Shown: positions 15,777 to 25,048, counted from the stretch's first letter. The stretch: DNA of 64,000 nucleotides from Candidatus Thorarchaeota archaeon (GCA_018335335.1 JAGXKG010000001.1:379600-443599); one strand, 5' to 3'. Notes: generated by a model not told the origin, from the letters alone. Made by a program: numbers and translations.

Positions 15777-16616
15777 GTGAACATCTTGACCATCTCAAAT
15801 CAGCACTTTTCACGAGCGTACCTCCGTGAGGAGGCCTTACCTTCTCCTTTCTGCCCCGGTTGCGGCAATGGCATCACCATAAACTGCTTTTTCAAGGCTG
15901 TTCGTGACCTTGGTCATGAGAACCTAGATGAATTCGCGTTCGTTTCGGGAATTGGCTGTGGTGCTTGGATTCCATCTCCCCATTTTGATGCTGATACACT
16001 CCATACAACTCATGGCAGAGCAATTGCTTTTGCTACAGGTCTTAAACTTGCCCGCCCAGAGTTGAAGGTTGTAGTTATATCTGGAGATGGCGACATTGCA
16101 GGTATTGGTGGTAATCACCTTGTACATGCAGCCCGCCGCAATGTGGATATGACAGTTATCTGCTCCAATAACTACAACTACGGCATGACTGGCGGTCAGG
16201 TGAGTGCTACAACTTTCACTGGTGATTCGACTTCCACTACACCCTATGGTAATCCTGAACGTCCTTTTGATCTATCACGTCTAGTTGCAGCCGCCGGTGC
16301 AAACTATGTAGCGAGGTGGACTACCGCACATCCATTTCAAGCATCTAGATCCATGAAGGCGGCCCTAGAACATGAAGGATTCACCTTTGTCGAGATGATG
16401 AGTCAGTGTCCTACCGCCTATGGTAGGCGTGCCAAAATCGGAGATACCCAGGATTTCTTTGACTGGTTCAAGAGCCTGCCAATCAGAAAGAAAAGTGACC
16501 CGATTCATCATCGTGTTCCGGAAAAGCATAGCATCGATTTGGGTGTGTTTGTTGATAGAGCCGAAAAGGGCTACGTGAAAGCACTCAACGAAACCGTTGT
16601 ACCAAAGAAGGAGTGA
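15777..16616 (+). CDS. korB: 2-oxoacid:ferredoxin oxidoreductase, beta subunit (KorB-like)
   Basis: The 279-aa thiamine-diphosphate subunit of a 2-oxoacid:ferredoxin oxidoreductase, probably acting on 2-oxoglutarate. CPGCGNG (about 26-32) supplies cluster-associated cysteines, and the ThDP/Mg motif GDGDIAGIGGNH with downstream NNYNYGMTGGQ is intact. The start is GTG at 15777. The gamma subunit follows with a short spacer, but no alpha subunit gene is adjacent on either side, so it must be encoded elsewhere. Substrate specificity is inferred from overall resemblance. Confidence 0.92.
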   Translation: MNILTISNQHFSRAYLREEALPSPFCPGCGNGITINCFFKAVRDLGHENLDEFAFVSGIGCGAWIPSPHFDADTLHTTHGRAIAFATGLKLARPELKVVVISGDGDIAGIGGNHLVHAARRNVDMTVICSNNYNYGMTGGQVSATTFTGDSTSTTPYGNPERPFDLSRLVAAAGANYVARWTTAHPFQASRSMKAALEHEGFTFVEMMSQCPTAYGRRAKIGDTQDFFDWFKSLPIRKKSDPIHHRVPEKHSIDLGVFVDRAEKGYVKALNETVVPKKE

Positions 16617-16621
16617 TATCA

Positions 16622-17149
16622 ATGCAAAAGGAAATTCGAATTGCTGGTACAGGCGGTATGGGTGTAGTTCTAGCTGGCGTCATAGTTGGTCATTCAGCTG
16701 TGGTATACGGTGGATTAAACGCCGTACAGAGCCAGAGTTATGGTTCGGAAGCAAGAGGTACAGCTGCAAAGAGTGAGGTTATCATCGGTGATGGTGATAT
16801 CCATTTCCCAAAAGTCAGGAAGTCAGATTTCTTTGTTGTTATGAGCCAATCGGCGCTTGACAAGTACATCGATGATGCAGAACCTGGTAGCTTAATCATC
16901 GTAGATCCAGACCTTGTGGATACAACCGGTCTGGAAGATAAGTACGAGCTTGTCGAGATACCTGCCATGAAGACCGCAGATGATTTCGGCGTTCGTTTGG
17001 CTTCAAATATGGTTATGCTAGGTGCGCTCATCAAGAAATCAGGTTTGTTCCCGCTAGAGGCTTTAGAAAATGGGGTTAGAGACATGGTTCCTGAGAAATA
17101 CCTTGAAATCGACATGAAGGCAATACGTGCCGGTGCTGAATTGGTCTAG
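16622..17149 (+). CDS. korC: 2-oxoacid:ferredoxin oxidoreductase, gamma subunit (KorC-like)
   Basis: The 175-aa gamma subunit (pyruvate/ketoisovalerate oxidoreductase catalytic gamma domain). The N-terminal RIAGTGGMGVVLAGVIVGHSA and the SQSYGSEARGTAAKSEV segment are diagnostic. The ATG at 16622 follows GGAGTGAT, which overlaps the end of korB. It pairs with the beta subunit just upstream. The 3' end overlaps the convergent sulfur-carrier gene by four bases. Confidence 0.92.
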   Translation: MQKEIRIAGTGGMGVVLAGVIVGHSAVVYGGLNAVQSQSYGSEARGTAAKSEVIIGDGDIHFPKVRKSDFFVVMSQSALDKYIDDAEPGSLIIVDPDLVDTTGLEDKYELVEIPAMKTADDFGVRLASNMVMLGALIKKSGLFPLEALENGVRDMVPEKYLEIDMKAIRAGAELV

Positions 17150-17424
17150 CCCCCATGGACGAGTGGCAAAACCAACAGATTGTCCCCGTCTTCGAGCTTC
17201 GTATCAAGTCCATCAAACAACGTCACATCTTTCTCATTGAGCAGCACCATGGTGTTTTGTTCCACCGTTCTCATATCTGAGAATATTTCTTCAAGTACGT
17301 CGTTTTGTTGGAGAAGTTGGTCCAATACATCTCGGACTCTTTTTTGATTCCGGATATCGACATGGTATGTTGTTTGTACGCCTTGGCTTTCTAACGGGCC
17401 CCGGAATTCGACTTTGATGGTCAT
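17146..17424 (-). CDS. Ubiquitin-like sulfur carrier (MoaD/ThiS/SAMP family)
   Basis: A 92-aa beta-grasp protein ending in the diglycine LVLPLVHGG, the site that is adenylated and thiolated by an E1-like enzyme. Features are the strands TIKVEFRG and TYHVDIRN, a helix VRDVLDQLLQQ, and NTMVLLNEKDV. Such proteins supply sulfur for molybdopterin or tRNA thiolation, or modify proteins (SAMPylation) in archaea. No E1-like partner is nearby, so the pathway is open. ATG at 17424 is preferred over an upstream TTG. Confidence 0.88.
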   Translation of the reverse strand: MTIKVEFRGPLESQGVQTTYHVDIRNQKRVRDVLDQLLQQNDVLEEIFSDMRTVEQNTMVLLNEKDVTLFDGLDTKLEDGDNLLVLPLVHGG

Positions 17425-17661
17425 GATAGCCAATGGTTCAGAAGACTATGCAATTGATAAACGCCACGGCATGCCTATTAGAAAGATTGGCTAGAAAGAA
17501 AACCCTACATTGAATTCGTAGGTCGTCACCCCACTCACTTCTTGTGCTATCAAAACCCTTCCGGACGGATGGCGCAAGCGAATAACTTATTCATCGAGCA
17601 TTTGTTCTCCCAATTCGTAGCTTACTTGGATGGAATTGTTACACACTCAGAACCCTGCACA

Positions 17662-19209
17662 ATGATGGATGTGAATCCTTTGGAACAAGAGAAAGTTGAT
17701 GAATCACTTGGTGAGAAAGAAGAAACCTCTCCCGAGGGGCAGAAAATAGTCCATTCAAGTCTCCCTGCTCGCCTTCTTGGTTTCGAGAAGCCTACGGAGA
17801 ATGCACTTTATCTTGCTAAGGTGCTTGCTGTTCTCATACCGTTATTCGCTGGCACTTTTCAATTGAGCACAAGCTTCTACATGATTCACATTGCAGAGAC
17901 GCTTGGTGGAGGAAGCTATGACCAAGGACTGACATTTGTTGCCATCTTAGTTGTGATTCAACTTGCTGTACAGACCGCGTTAGACTATCCCACTGGAGTA
18001 ATTGGTGATTGGATTGGCCAGCGCTACGTCATCGCGTCCGCTTTGTTCAGCTATGCTATTGCATTCTGGCTCACTGCAACAATCACACCGGATACGCCAT
18101 TCTCAGTATTCATACTCATCTACGTACTGATGGGCTTTGGAGCTTCCCAAGAAAGTGGGGCATTCCAAGCGTGGTTTGACAACAACTATCGTGTCGCGAT
18201 GCCCCACGATGAAGACCGGGAATCGTATGGTGCATTTTGGGGCAAAATTGGATCTGTAAATCAAATATTCGCTACGCTCGTTCTTATTCCCGGCAGCTGG
18301 CTTGCGGTGTTATACGCACGACAGCTTGTTTTCAGGTTACAGGCTATTCTGGCTATTCTTCTGGCACTTATGGTTCTAAAGCTGATTAAAGATTTGCCCG
18401 GTGTTCGAGCAGAAGATGATGAGCCGCCATCATTCAAGGAGTACACCTCCATAATGAAACGTGGAGTCCGCTTCTTGGTTTCAGATCCTTTTGTGATCTT
18501 TTTCATACTTGGTGAGGTACTGCTGTTCAGTGTCGGGCCGCTTTGGTGGAACCTGCTATTGTTTCCACTCTATTTCAACTATCTATTAACTGAAGTTGCC
18601 GTATCGTCCTATAGAACGTTAATATTCGTCCCCAATGCTGTCTTTCAGGAACGAACTGGTGTATGGGCCAAACGTTTCGAACCAAAGAAATGGATCCCGC
18701 GATTTCGACTTGCTCAGTTCAACGGCTTTCTTGCGCTGCTTGGGCTTGCAGCTCTCACATTCTTCTTTCCGCGTGCTCCGGCTGGTGCTGAAATGGTAAA
18801 CATCGTGATTCCCTATCTCAATCTGGCGATTATTCAGATTCCAGCTGTGTCCATACTGCCCGTGTTTCTGATGTTCATCATCTTTGTTGTAACCGGGATT
18901 TTCGGTGGTCTTGCAGGTATACTGAGCCAGCGGATTATGATTGATGTCATACCTAACAAAATCCGCAACAGTCTCTATTCGCTACGCCCGACATTGGTAA
19001 TGATTCTATCCATGCCATTGATAGCCTTCTTTGGCTGGTTCAAACCAGCTTTTGGCTTCCCTGCGACGTTCATCCTTTGTGCTATCATACCTCTGCTTGG
19101 TGTAATAGCGACGAAGAAAGCTCTCAGCTATCCGATACCCAAAGCTGAGTTGGTTAAGCCTGCTAGCGAGGATGAGAGAGAAGAGGTTGAAGAGCTAGAC
19201 GTGACCTAG
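17662..19209 (+). CDS. Major facilitator superfamily transporter
   Basis: A 515-aa membrane protein with about 12 predicted helices, opening with a cytoplasmic acidic tail (PLEQEKVDESLGEKEE) before the first helix. The loop after the second helix, PTGVIGDWIGQR, matches the MFS signature between helices 2 and 3. The C-terminus is also acidic. The substrate cannot be told. The start is uncertain: tandem ATGs at 17662/17665 lie close to the acidic tail, while in-frame starts at 17569 and 17542 would add a segment of doubtful coding quality. It overlaps convergent mch by 15 bases. Confidence 0.85.
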   Translation: MMDVNPLEQEKVDESLGEKEETSPEGQKIVHSSLPARLLGFEKPTENALYLAKVLAVLIPLFAGTFQLSTSFYMIHIAETLGGGSYDQGLTFVAILVVIQLAVQTALDYPTGVIGDWIGQRYVIASALFSYAIAFWLTATITPDTPFSVFILIYVLMGFGASQESGAFQAWFDNNYRVAMPHDEDRESYGAFWGKIGSVNQIFATLVLIPGSWLAVLYARQLVFRLQAILAILLALMVLKLIKDLPGVRAEDDEPPSFKEYTSIMKRGVRFLVSDPFVIFFILGEVLLFSVGPLWWNLLLFPLYFNYLLTEVAVSSYRTLIFVPNAVFQERTGVWAKRFEPKKWIPRFRLAQFNGFLALLGLAALTFFFPRAPAGAEMVNIVIPYLNLAIIQIPAVSILPVFLMFIIFVVTGIFGGLAGILSQRIMIDVIPNKIRNSLYSLRPTLVMILSMPLIAFFGWFKPAFGFPATFILCAIIPLLGVIATKKALSYPIPKAELVKPASEDEREEVEELDVT

Positions 19210-20160
19210 CGCTTTCCGCACTAATTCGACATTTATCTTGCCAGCTCGGTAGATGTTCTCTGCTTCAATGTCCATGATTGAGATTCGTGCAGGACTGAAG
19301 AGTTGTCGGTCCATATCATAGAAGCTGTTCTCTGCTTCCTTGTACAATTCGGAAAACGATTTGCCGTACCTTTTCGAATAGCTTGAGGATGCTTTCTGAA
19401 CTATATCTTCTAGACTGTCGTTTTCTCCTGGCGCAATGAAGAAATGGGCTCTTCCACCATATACAAGACAATCATTACTGGCTCCCATCGTAGAAACATC
19501 ATCATCTATCTTTGTAGGAAAGGGAGCCACTCCGTACCCACCCCTGATTTGTTGCGGTTTCAGTCCCAGGTTGTATAACCTGTAGGTGCCGATTTCAACA
19601 ATCCTTGCTGCTATTTGGACAGAACCTGCTACACTAGCAGTCGGAACAAGAACACAATGCAGATTCTCCGGTGAGACACTGCACGCTTCTGCTATTGACC
19701 TTAGCACATCATCACCGGGATACTGTCGTGTTTCTAGAACAAGTATTGCAGTATCAGCATCATCAGCGTAGTCGATACCCTCGAAAAGATCCCTCTCTAC
19801 GCCGGCTTTGGCTCGTGCAGGGCCTGAACCCATGGCTGAAAACCCATGATAGTTCACCCTCCATCTTGCCAGCTGCGAACCCAGTGTTGCAATAACGGGT
19901 TCTTGCGTCGCTACCATGACTGCCTGTACGGTCATGTCTTCAATATGTGTCGGCACAATGCGAACTGCGGCTAGGCCACCCGTGCTGATTCTCCCTATCA
20001 GTCTGCCTGCTTCAACGGAACCGGGGACGCCTATTCCCGCATCCACAATCGTCGCTCCACATTTGGTATCCTTTGCTTTACAGCCTAAATCTTCTGCATT
20101 CTCTACGAGATTCTGCAGTATCTGCAAAGCATTTTTGTTGATGCTTGAACGTGAAGCCAT
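19195..20160 (-). CDS. mch: Methenyl-tetrahydromethanopterin cyclohydrolase
   Basis: Mch (321 aa) interconverts methenyl- and formyl-tetrahydromethanopterin in the C1 branch of the archaeal Wood-Ljungdahl pathway. The sequence shows DTKCGATIVDAGIGVPGSVEAG, the NYHGFSAMGSGPARA block and SNDCLVYGGRAHFFI, all typical of the family. AGGTGGAT lies six bases upstream of the ATG at 20160. No other gene of the pathway is in the window. Its presence argues for tetrahydromethanopterin-linked C1 metabolism. Confidence 0.97.
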   Translation of the reverse strand: MASRSSINKNALQILQNLVENAEDLGCKAKDTKCGATIVDAGIGVPGSVEAGRLIGRISTGGLAAVRIVPTHIEDMTVQAVMVATQEPVIATLGSQLARWRVNYHGFSAMGSGPARAKAGVERDLFEGIDYADDADTAILVLETRQYPGDDVLRSIAEACSVSPENLHCVLVPTASVAGSVQIAARIVEIGTYRLYNLGLKPQQIRGGYGVAPFPTKIDDDVSTMGASNDCLVYGGRAHFFIAPGENDSLEDIVQKASSSYSKRYGKSFSELYKEAENSFYDMDRQLFSPARISIMDIEAENIYRAGKINVELVRKALGHV

Positions 20161-20329
20161 ACGATCCACCTATTTCTGTGATTCGAGCTGTTAACCTGAC
20201 ACACGGACCTTCTTCATAAAGCCTTTAGGTGCTACTTCTGTGTTACAAGTAGAAAACTTTAAGGCCATTGCAATAGCCGAGAGCGCTGTGCCTCGGTCTG
20301 CATTCGTGTGGACCGGTTCACTGATGCAA

Positions 20330-20437
20330 GCCCCAGTAGCTCAGCCTGGTTAGATCGCATCCTTGGTATGGATGTCCGATTACCGGACATCTCCTAGCAG
20401 GATGAGGCCGCGGGTTCAAGTCTCGCCTGGGGCTCCA
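20330..20437 (+). tRNA. tRNA-Thr(GGT) with canonical 30-nt intron
   Basis: Acceptor GCCCCAG/CTGGGGC, T-arm GCGGG-TTCAAGT-CTCGC and encoded CCA (20435-20437). The anticodon stem CATCC/GGATG encloses 37 nt; removing 30 nt (20369-20398) after position 37 leaves loop TTGGTAA with anticodon GGT (20365-20367). The intron is a hairpin with stem GATGTCCG/CGGACATC. A copy of the 3' stem strand, GGATG, occurs right at the intron start, so an unspliced alternative fold is possible. The D-stem has one C-T mismatch. Confidence 0.92.
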
Positions 20438-20628
20438 TTTTTTCTCAACCAACTCATGGCATTGTGGTCTGAAGGAACGCAACAGCCACAAGAAAATTGG
20501 AAGTTAAAATAGATGAATGTTTAATAGTATAGGTTTGTAAAATAGTTAGCAGGAGGCCGCGGGGTGGAGAGAACGAGTGTTTAGTAAATTCTTCGAAAAG
20601 CTCGTCTCATTCCAAGCGACTAGTTTGC

Positions 20629-21009
20629 CTACTCAAAGCGGTGGTCGAGAACATAACCACTTTCTGCGATTTCAGAAGTTTCGGCACAGGCCACATCTCG
20701 CAGTTGTTCCGTCTTCCGTATTTGTTTGAGTGAACGGTAGATGAAATACGTTCCCATGATAATCAATCCAATAATTCCGACTACAAGCCCCATCACGAAG
20801 AACAACACGTTCGCTAGCTCGTAGTAATTGGATGTGGCAATTAAGATAGTAAGTAAAGACATAGGAATGGCAAGGATTGCTGTCCCGGTGCGTAGTTCCG
20901 CAAGATGGGTTCGCTTTTCGGCCTCAAGGGTTCGGACGATAGATAGCTTGATATTCGTATTTCTAGCTACCCGGGGGGTCAAGTCAATATCTTCAGTTTC
21001 GGAATTCAA
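20629..21009 (-). CDS. Small two-helix membrane protein (DUF202-like)
   Basis: A 126-aa protein with two predicted membrane helices (about 42-60 and 66-92) joined by a short loop. The segment LEAEKRTHLAELRTGTAILA before the first helix resembles the DUF202/YidH pattern of small membrane proteins. The C-terminal tail is soluble and contains one Cys. The function is unknown. It is the second of two small minus-strand genes, 48 bases after the 70-aa ORF. Family assignment is tentative. Confidence 0.65.
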   Translation of the reverse strand: MNSETEDIDLTPRVARNTNIKLSIVRTLEAEKRTHLAELRTGTAILAIPMSLLTILIATSNYYELANVLFFVMGLVVGIIGLIIMGTYFIYRSLKQIRKTEQLRDVACAETSEIAESGYVLDHRFE

Positions 21010-21057
21010 GAATCTCCCCTCCCGGTATTGTTATGGTCATCAAAATAACTCATGTTG

Positions 21058-21270
21058 TTATTCGCTGCTATTATCATTCAGCAATCGTTTCGCTTTTTCT
21101 GGTCCGACCAGTTTCCTAATTTTCCGCCGTGCTTCTGGCAAATCTTTCTTATCAAGTAATCTGTCGAGTTCCCTCCTTACTGCAGGCGATAGATCTCGTG
21201 CAAGCTTTTTGATACGCTCTTTTCGGTCCTTGTCGAAATCGTCAGGCCCAAGTAAACTCAACTTTCCCAA
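21058..21270 (-). CDS. Small charged protein, unknown
   Basis: A 70-codon frame starting with TTG encodes a highly charged, helical-looking peptide (DFDKDRKERIKKLARDLSP, then RRELDRLLDKKDLPEARRK). I do not recognise it. It precedes the DUF202-like gene on the same strand and lies divergently from the GH31 gene. No strong ribosome-binding site fits the first TTG; the second TTG, four codons in, has GGGAAAG before it. Composition suggests a real gene, but this is not certain. Confidence 0.5.
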   Translation of the reverse strand: MGKLSLLGPDDFDKDRKERIKKLARDLSPAVRRELDRLLDKKDLPEARRKIRKLVGPEKAKRLLNDNSSE

Positions 21271-21375
21271 CTCACATAAACTTGCTATTAGAAGCTATTT
21301 GACCTTTTTGTTATCAAATACAATTTCGCAATAGAAAAAAGGCCTTGCCCTGTCCTCCATACAGTGACACCGGCA

Positions 21376-23769
21376 ATGTCCCAGAAGCTAGGAACGATTC
21401 AGGAAACCGACATCAAACGGAATCGAATCGAGTACACTTGTGAGAACGGAACGGCAAGAATCACAGTACTTTCTCCAAAAATTGTCAGAGTCCAGGTGAC
21501 GCAAGATGAATCTTACAGAGAAGAACAATCTGTTGCAGTTCTTGATAGAGAACAAAACGCTTCACTTGATTTGAGTGTCAAAAACGGCGTATCTGTGGTT
21601 TCTGGAGACGAGTTTACACTAACAGTTTCTCTAGACGATGGCATCTTTCGAGTCAAGGACAGAGATGGCTCACTCATTACTGAAACCTCGACTGGTTTCG
21701 GTCTGACTTGGCAAGATGCAGGCTTCACATGCAGTATGAAGAGTGCTGGGGAGGAATATTTCTACGGTCTTGGTGAAAAAACAAACGGGCTTGATAAATC
21801 GGGCCTGCATTACGAAATGTGGAATAATGATAATCCGCACTATGATTCTCAAACAGATCCACTCTATCAAAGCGTCCCTTTCTTCATCACATTACGCGAC
21901 GGAATTGCGCATGGCGTATTCCTTGACAATACTTTCCGAACCCAATTTGACTTCAAACAAGAACGTGATGATATCTATTCCTTTGGTGCTCCCGGAGGTC
22001 CCATTGATTATTACCTAATCCTAGGACCCTCAATAGTAGAGGTGCTAGAGGGATATACGTGGCTTACCGGCCGCCCCTATTTCATGCCTCGGTGGGCACT
22101 GGGTCATCACTGGTCCCGGTGGGATTTGTATGAAAGCCAAGAGGAAATACTAGCTGTTGCGAAGCGGTTCAGGCAACATAAAATCCCGTGCGATACTATC
22201 ACACTTGATATCGGGTACATGGACGAGTTCAGAATCTTCACGTGGAATCCCGAAATATTTCCTAATCCACGCGAGTTTGTCGAGACGCTGAAAGGACTTG
22301 ATTATCACGTTATGACCATCATTGATCCGGGTGTCAAATTGGAGGAGGGGTATGATCTGTACGACGAAGGCTGTGAGCATGATTTCTTCCTCAAAAATGA
22401 AGATGGCAGCGAGTATATTGGACTGGTCTGGCCTGGAAGGACTGTTTTTCCTGATTTTGCTCGTGAGGAAGTACGGGGCTGGTTTGGTTCCCAATATGAA
22501 GGTTTCATGGAATCGGGGGTGAGTAACGCAAGCTGGTTGGACATGAATGAACCCAGTCACTGTATGTATCCGGGGATGCGAGATGAGTATTCAATGGACG
22601 ATGTTGTCGACTACAGGGGCAGACCTTGGGAACCACGAATGCGGAATAGATATGCACTTGATATGATGCGTGCGGTCTTCGATGGACTGAAATCGGTTTT
22701 TCCTGATGAACGTCCCTTCATACTAACTCGAGCAGGTTATGCCGGGTATCAGCGGTATGCAGCCTCCTGGACTGGGGATAATCACTCCAGCTGGGAACAC
22801 TTGGCTCTCTCCATCCCGATGCTGCTGAACCTCGGCCTTTCAGGTATACCATTCTGTGGTGGTGATATTGGTGGCTTTAGTGATGATGTGACAGAAGAGC
22901 TGTTGATACGGTGGTATCAGCTTGGTAGTCTCTACCCATTTTCACGCAACCATACACGGATTCATACAGCACGGCAAGAGCCGTGGGAACTGGGTGAAGA
23001 TGCTATCGCTTATGCTAGGAAATACATCTCGTTCCGTTATCGGTTCCTTCGTTACCTCTATTCTCTTGCAAAGGAAGCCAATGACACCGGACTACCAATA
23101 ATGCGCCCCCTCGTGCTCGAGTTCCAAGGCGATCCCACGACATATGCCATTGATGACCAATTCATGATTGGTCCGAGTATGATGGCCGCCCCTGTGCTTG
23201 AGCAAAATGCCGAAAGTCGCAGTGTCTATTTCCCGCCAGGAACCTGGTTCAGCTACTGGACAGGTGAACGAATCAAGGGCGGTCAGAGGATTACAGTCCC
23301 CGCACCCCTAGATACTATGCCTGTTTACTTCAAAGGTGGTTCAGTAGTTCCAACAGGTGATGTGGTTCAAACCACCGACAAGGACCAAGGCGCTCTCCGG
23401 ATTCTGGTCTACCCGGAAGGAGTGGGCCATATCGACTTGTATGAAGATGACGGCATTTCGGAAGATGGCCCCTGCGCTGTAACAACAATAACAAGCTCCT
23501 GTGGGACTGATACTCTGTCCGCTGCAATATCTGAGAGACAGGGTGATTGGACACCACCCTCCCGGGACTTAATTGTCGAGTTCAGAGCTATTACAGAAGA
23601 ACCCCTCTCGTTAGAAATCGATGGCATGTCTGTTCCTATCCGGCTCGTGTCTGCTGATGGTGATGAAGATATAGTTCCGCTTTCAGCCGCCTACAATCCC
23701 GAAACCAATACCTTGGAAATCGCGCTGGAAGACAATGGTTCTGCCCACAAAATCTCGGTGCTTAAGTGA
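21376..23769 (+). CDS. Glycoside hydrolase family 31 alpha-glucosidase
   Basis: A 797-aa GH31 enzyme that releases glucose (or xylose) from the non-reducing end of alpha-linked sugars. After an N-terminal beta-sandwich (about 1-220) comes a TIM barrel with the nucleophile in SWLDMNEPSH and the acid/base Asp in SWTGDNHSSWE, then GIPFCGGDIGGF, and beta domains to the end. There is no signal peptide, so it is probably cytoplasmic, consistent with turnover of internal glycans or imported oligosaccharides. ATG at 21376 is used; a GTG four codons upstream is possible. Confidence 0.95.
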   Translation: MSQKLGTIQETDIKRNRIEYTCENGTARITVLSPKIVRVQVTQDESYREEQSVAVLDREQNASLDLSVKNGVSVVSGDEFTLTVSLDDGIFRVKDRDGSLITETSTGFGLTWQDAGFTCSMKSAGEEYFYGLGEKTNGLDKSGLHYEMWNNDNPHYDSQTDPLYQSVPFFITLRDGIAHGVFLDNTFRTQFDFKQERDDIYSFGAPGGPIDYYLILGPSIVEVLEGYTWLTGRPYFMPRWALGHHWSRWDLYESQEEILAVAKRFRQHKIPCDTITLDIGYMDEFRIFTWNPEIFPNPREFVETLKGLDYHVMTIIDPGVKLEEGYDLYDEGCEHDFFLKNEDGSEYIGLVWPGRTVFPDFAREEVRGWFGSQYEGFMESGVSNASWLDMNEPSHCMYPGMRDEYSMDDVVDYRGRPWEPRMRNRYALDMMRAVFDGLKSVFPDERPFILTRAGYAGYQRYAASWTGDNHSSWEHLALSIPMLLNLGLSGIPFCGGDIGGFSDDVTEELLIRWYQLGSLYPFSRNHTRIHTARQEPWELGEDAIAYARKYISFRYRFLRYLYSLAKEANDTGLPIMRPLVLEFQGDPTTYAIDDQFMIGPSMMAAPVLEQNAESRSVYFPPGTWFSYWTGERIKGGQRITVPAPLDTMPVYFKGGSVVPTGDVVQTTDKDQGALRILVYPEGVGHIDLYEDDGISEDGPCAVTTITSSCGTDTLSAAISERQGDWTPPSRDLIVEFRAITEEPLSLEIDGMSVPIRLVSADGDEDIVPLSAAYNPETNTLEIALEDNGSAHKISVLK

Positions 23770-23822
23770 GCTTTCCACTACTCTTATAATATGAACTCAC
23801 GGAACCATGTCTTAGAATTACT

Positions 23823-23932
23823 GGGTCGGTGGTCTAGCTATCCTGTCAGGTTTGTTCTGATAGGACTAGTGTGGCTATGATGCTTGGTTTGGGTCCAAGA
23901 CATCGGGCGTTCAAATCGCTCCCGGCCCACCA
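23823..23932 (+). tRNA. tRNA-Pro(TGG) with a 32-nt intron in the D-loop
   Basis: Acceptor GGGTCGG/CCGGCCC, T-arm GGGCG-TTCAAAT-CGCTC, anticodon stem CTTGG/CCAAG with loop TTTGGGT (anticodon TGG), and encoded CCA. The D-arm is too long by 32 nt. The insert is bounded by CTAG repeats (23834-23837 and 23866-23869), so the junction can slide by up to four bases (for example 23838-23869); removing it restores a normal archaeal tRNA-Pro D-arm. The insert folds with TCCTGTCAG against CTGATAGGA, nine pairs. This is a non-canonical intron position. Confidence 0.9.
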
Positions 23933-24322
23933 ACCATTCTCACTGTTTTTGAGGGCAAAGGGCACCTAGGAATATCGAGCTACGGATGAAGTGGCTCATG
24001 TGGTCATCCTAATAACGCTTCAATCGCTCTAAGATTGAACTCTATAGACGCTGGTATGAAAGCTCAGGTATGCGCCAGGGAGGCGAATGGGTGCACATGA
24101 CGGCACATCTGGATGAACTAGAATTTCCTGAAATCGATTTTCAGATTTTATTCGGATTGGCCAGGTCCGAGATGTTTCAAACGATGAGTTGTACCCTCCT
24201 ACTATCAAACGTTCATGACCCGTGGTGATGACCGTTTCTTAGATCAGAGCGATGCAGAGCGTCGAGAGAATTTCGACGATTGACGAATAGCTTTATCATA
24301 CATCACGGACCAACTATAGCAA
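23933..24322. other. Gene-poor interval after tRNA-Pro
   Basis: No recognisable gene. Short open stretches occur in several frames (for example 24097-24225 starting MTAHLDELEFPEIDF, and about 24125-24216 in another frame), but none has a ribosome-binding site or a family match. The region could contain a decayed gene. The last 60 bases hold an AT-rich stretch (TAGCTTTATCATAC) that probably contains the promoter of the regulator gene at 24323. Confidence 0.5.
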
Positions 24323-25048
24323 ATGTCGATGCAATCTTCAGCAAGGGAACGGCTAGCGCGCAGGATGGCTGGCGAAATTGCTTTGTCCGACGATCCTGGA
24401 AAGACCATGCGTATGTGGCGCGAACGGTTCAGGCTTCAGCAGGTTGACATTGCCAATTATCTTGACATCAGTCCAAGCGTGATAAGCGATTATGAGTCAG
24501 GCAGAAGGAAGTCCCCTGGTAGCGCAACAATCAGGCGGTTTGTCATGGCTCTCATCACCCTGGATGAGCAGAGTGGCGGTCAGGTTGTTTCTGCCTTCCT
24601 CCGGCTGATGGATGTGGACTTGGTTGACCTGAACATCGTACTGGCAATGTCTGATTTGCATTCTCCACTGAGTGTCGAACAGTTGTGCAAGAAACTGAAA
24701 TGTGATTTGTTGACTGGTGAACAGGGACTGCATCGTGAAATCTATGGTTACTCGGTAGTTGACGCCGAGAGAGCAGTAAAGGAACTGAATAGTGAAGCCT
24801 TCCTGAAGATTTTCGGAGCTGCAACCGACCGGTGTCTTGTGTTTACGAAAGTCAATACTGGAAGGGCGCCCATGGTGGCCATCAAATCTCAGGAGTTCAA
24901 GCCAACATTTGTGATTCTACATGGCACTCCCGAAGTAGATCGCCTTACCATCGACTTGGCTGAGGGAATGAATATACCCTTGGCAACGAGCGGAATCGGT
25001 TCGATTGAAGATTTGATAAAAGAGTTCCGTGACCTTCAGTCTGATTGA
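24323..25048 (+). CDS. Archaeal transcriptional regulator with Cro/C1 HTH (COG1709-like)
   Basis: A 241-aa protein with an N-terminal helix-turn-helix (RFRLQQVDIANYLDISPSV, ISDYESGRRKSPG; about 35-75) and a C-terminal domain of about 140 residues (FVILHGTPEVDRLTIDLAEG). This matches the archaeal COG1709 regulator family, whose C-terminal domain is thought to sense a ligand. The target is unknown. It overlaps the convergent pyrB gene by 13 bases. Two in-frame ATGs lie at 24323 and 24329; either may be used. Confidence 0.82.
   Translation: MSMQSSARERLARRMAGEIALSDDPGKTMRMWRERFRLQQVDIANYLDISPSVISDYESGRRKSPGSATIRRFVMALITLDEQSGGQVVSAFLRLMDVDLVDLNIVLAMSDLHSPLSVEQLCKKLKCDLLTGEQGLHREIYGYSVVDAERAVKELNSEAFLKIFGAATDRCLVFTKVNTGRAPMVAIKSQEFKPTFVILHGTPEVDRLTIDLAEGMNIPLATSGIGSIEDLIKEFRDLQSD

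Noticed and set aside
20551-20730. GTG-initiated frame after AGGAGG, starting VFSKFFEKLVSF
   Set aside because: The spacer to the GTG at 20577 is too long and most of the frame is antisense to the small membrane protein gene; no family match.
24097-24225. Short frame MTAHLDELEFPEIDF in the gap after tRNA-Pro
   Set aside because: No ribosome-binding site, no family match and competing frames; it may be a decayed fragment but cannot be supported.
24225-24290. Box C/D-like guide RNA (GTGATGA and downstream GATTGA)
   Set aside because: The C box fits but no CTGA D box or terminal stem is present, so the motif alone is not enough.
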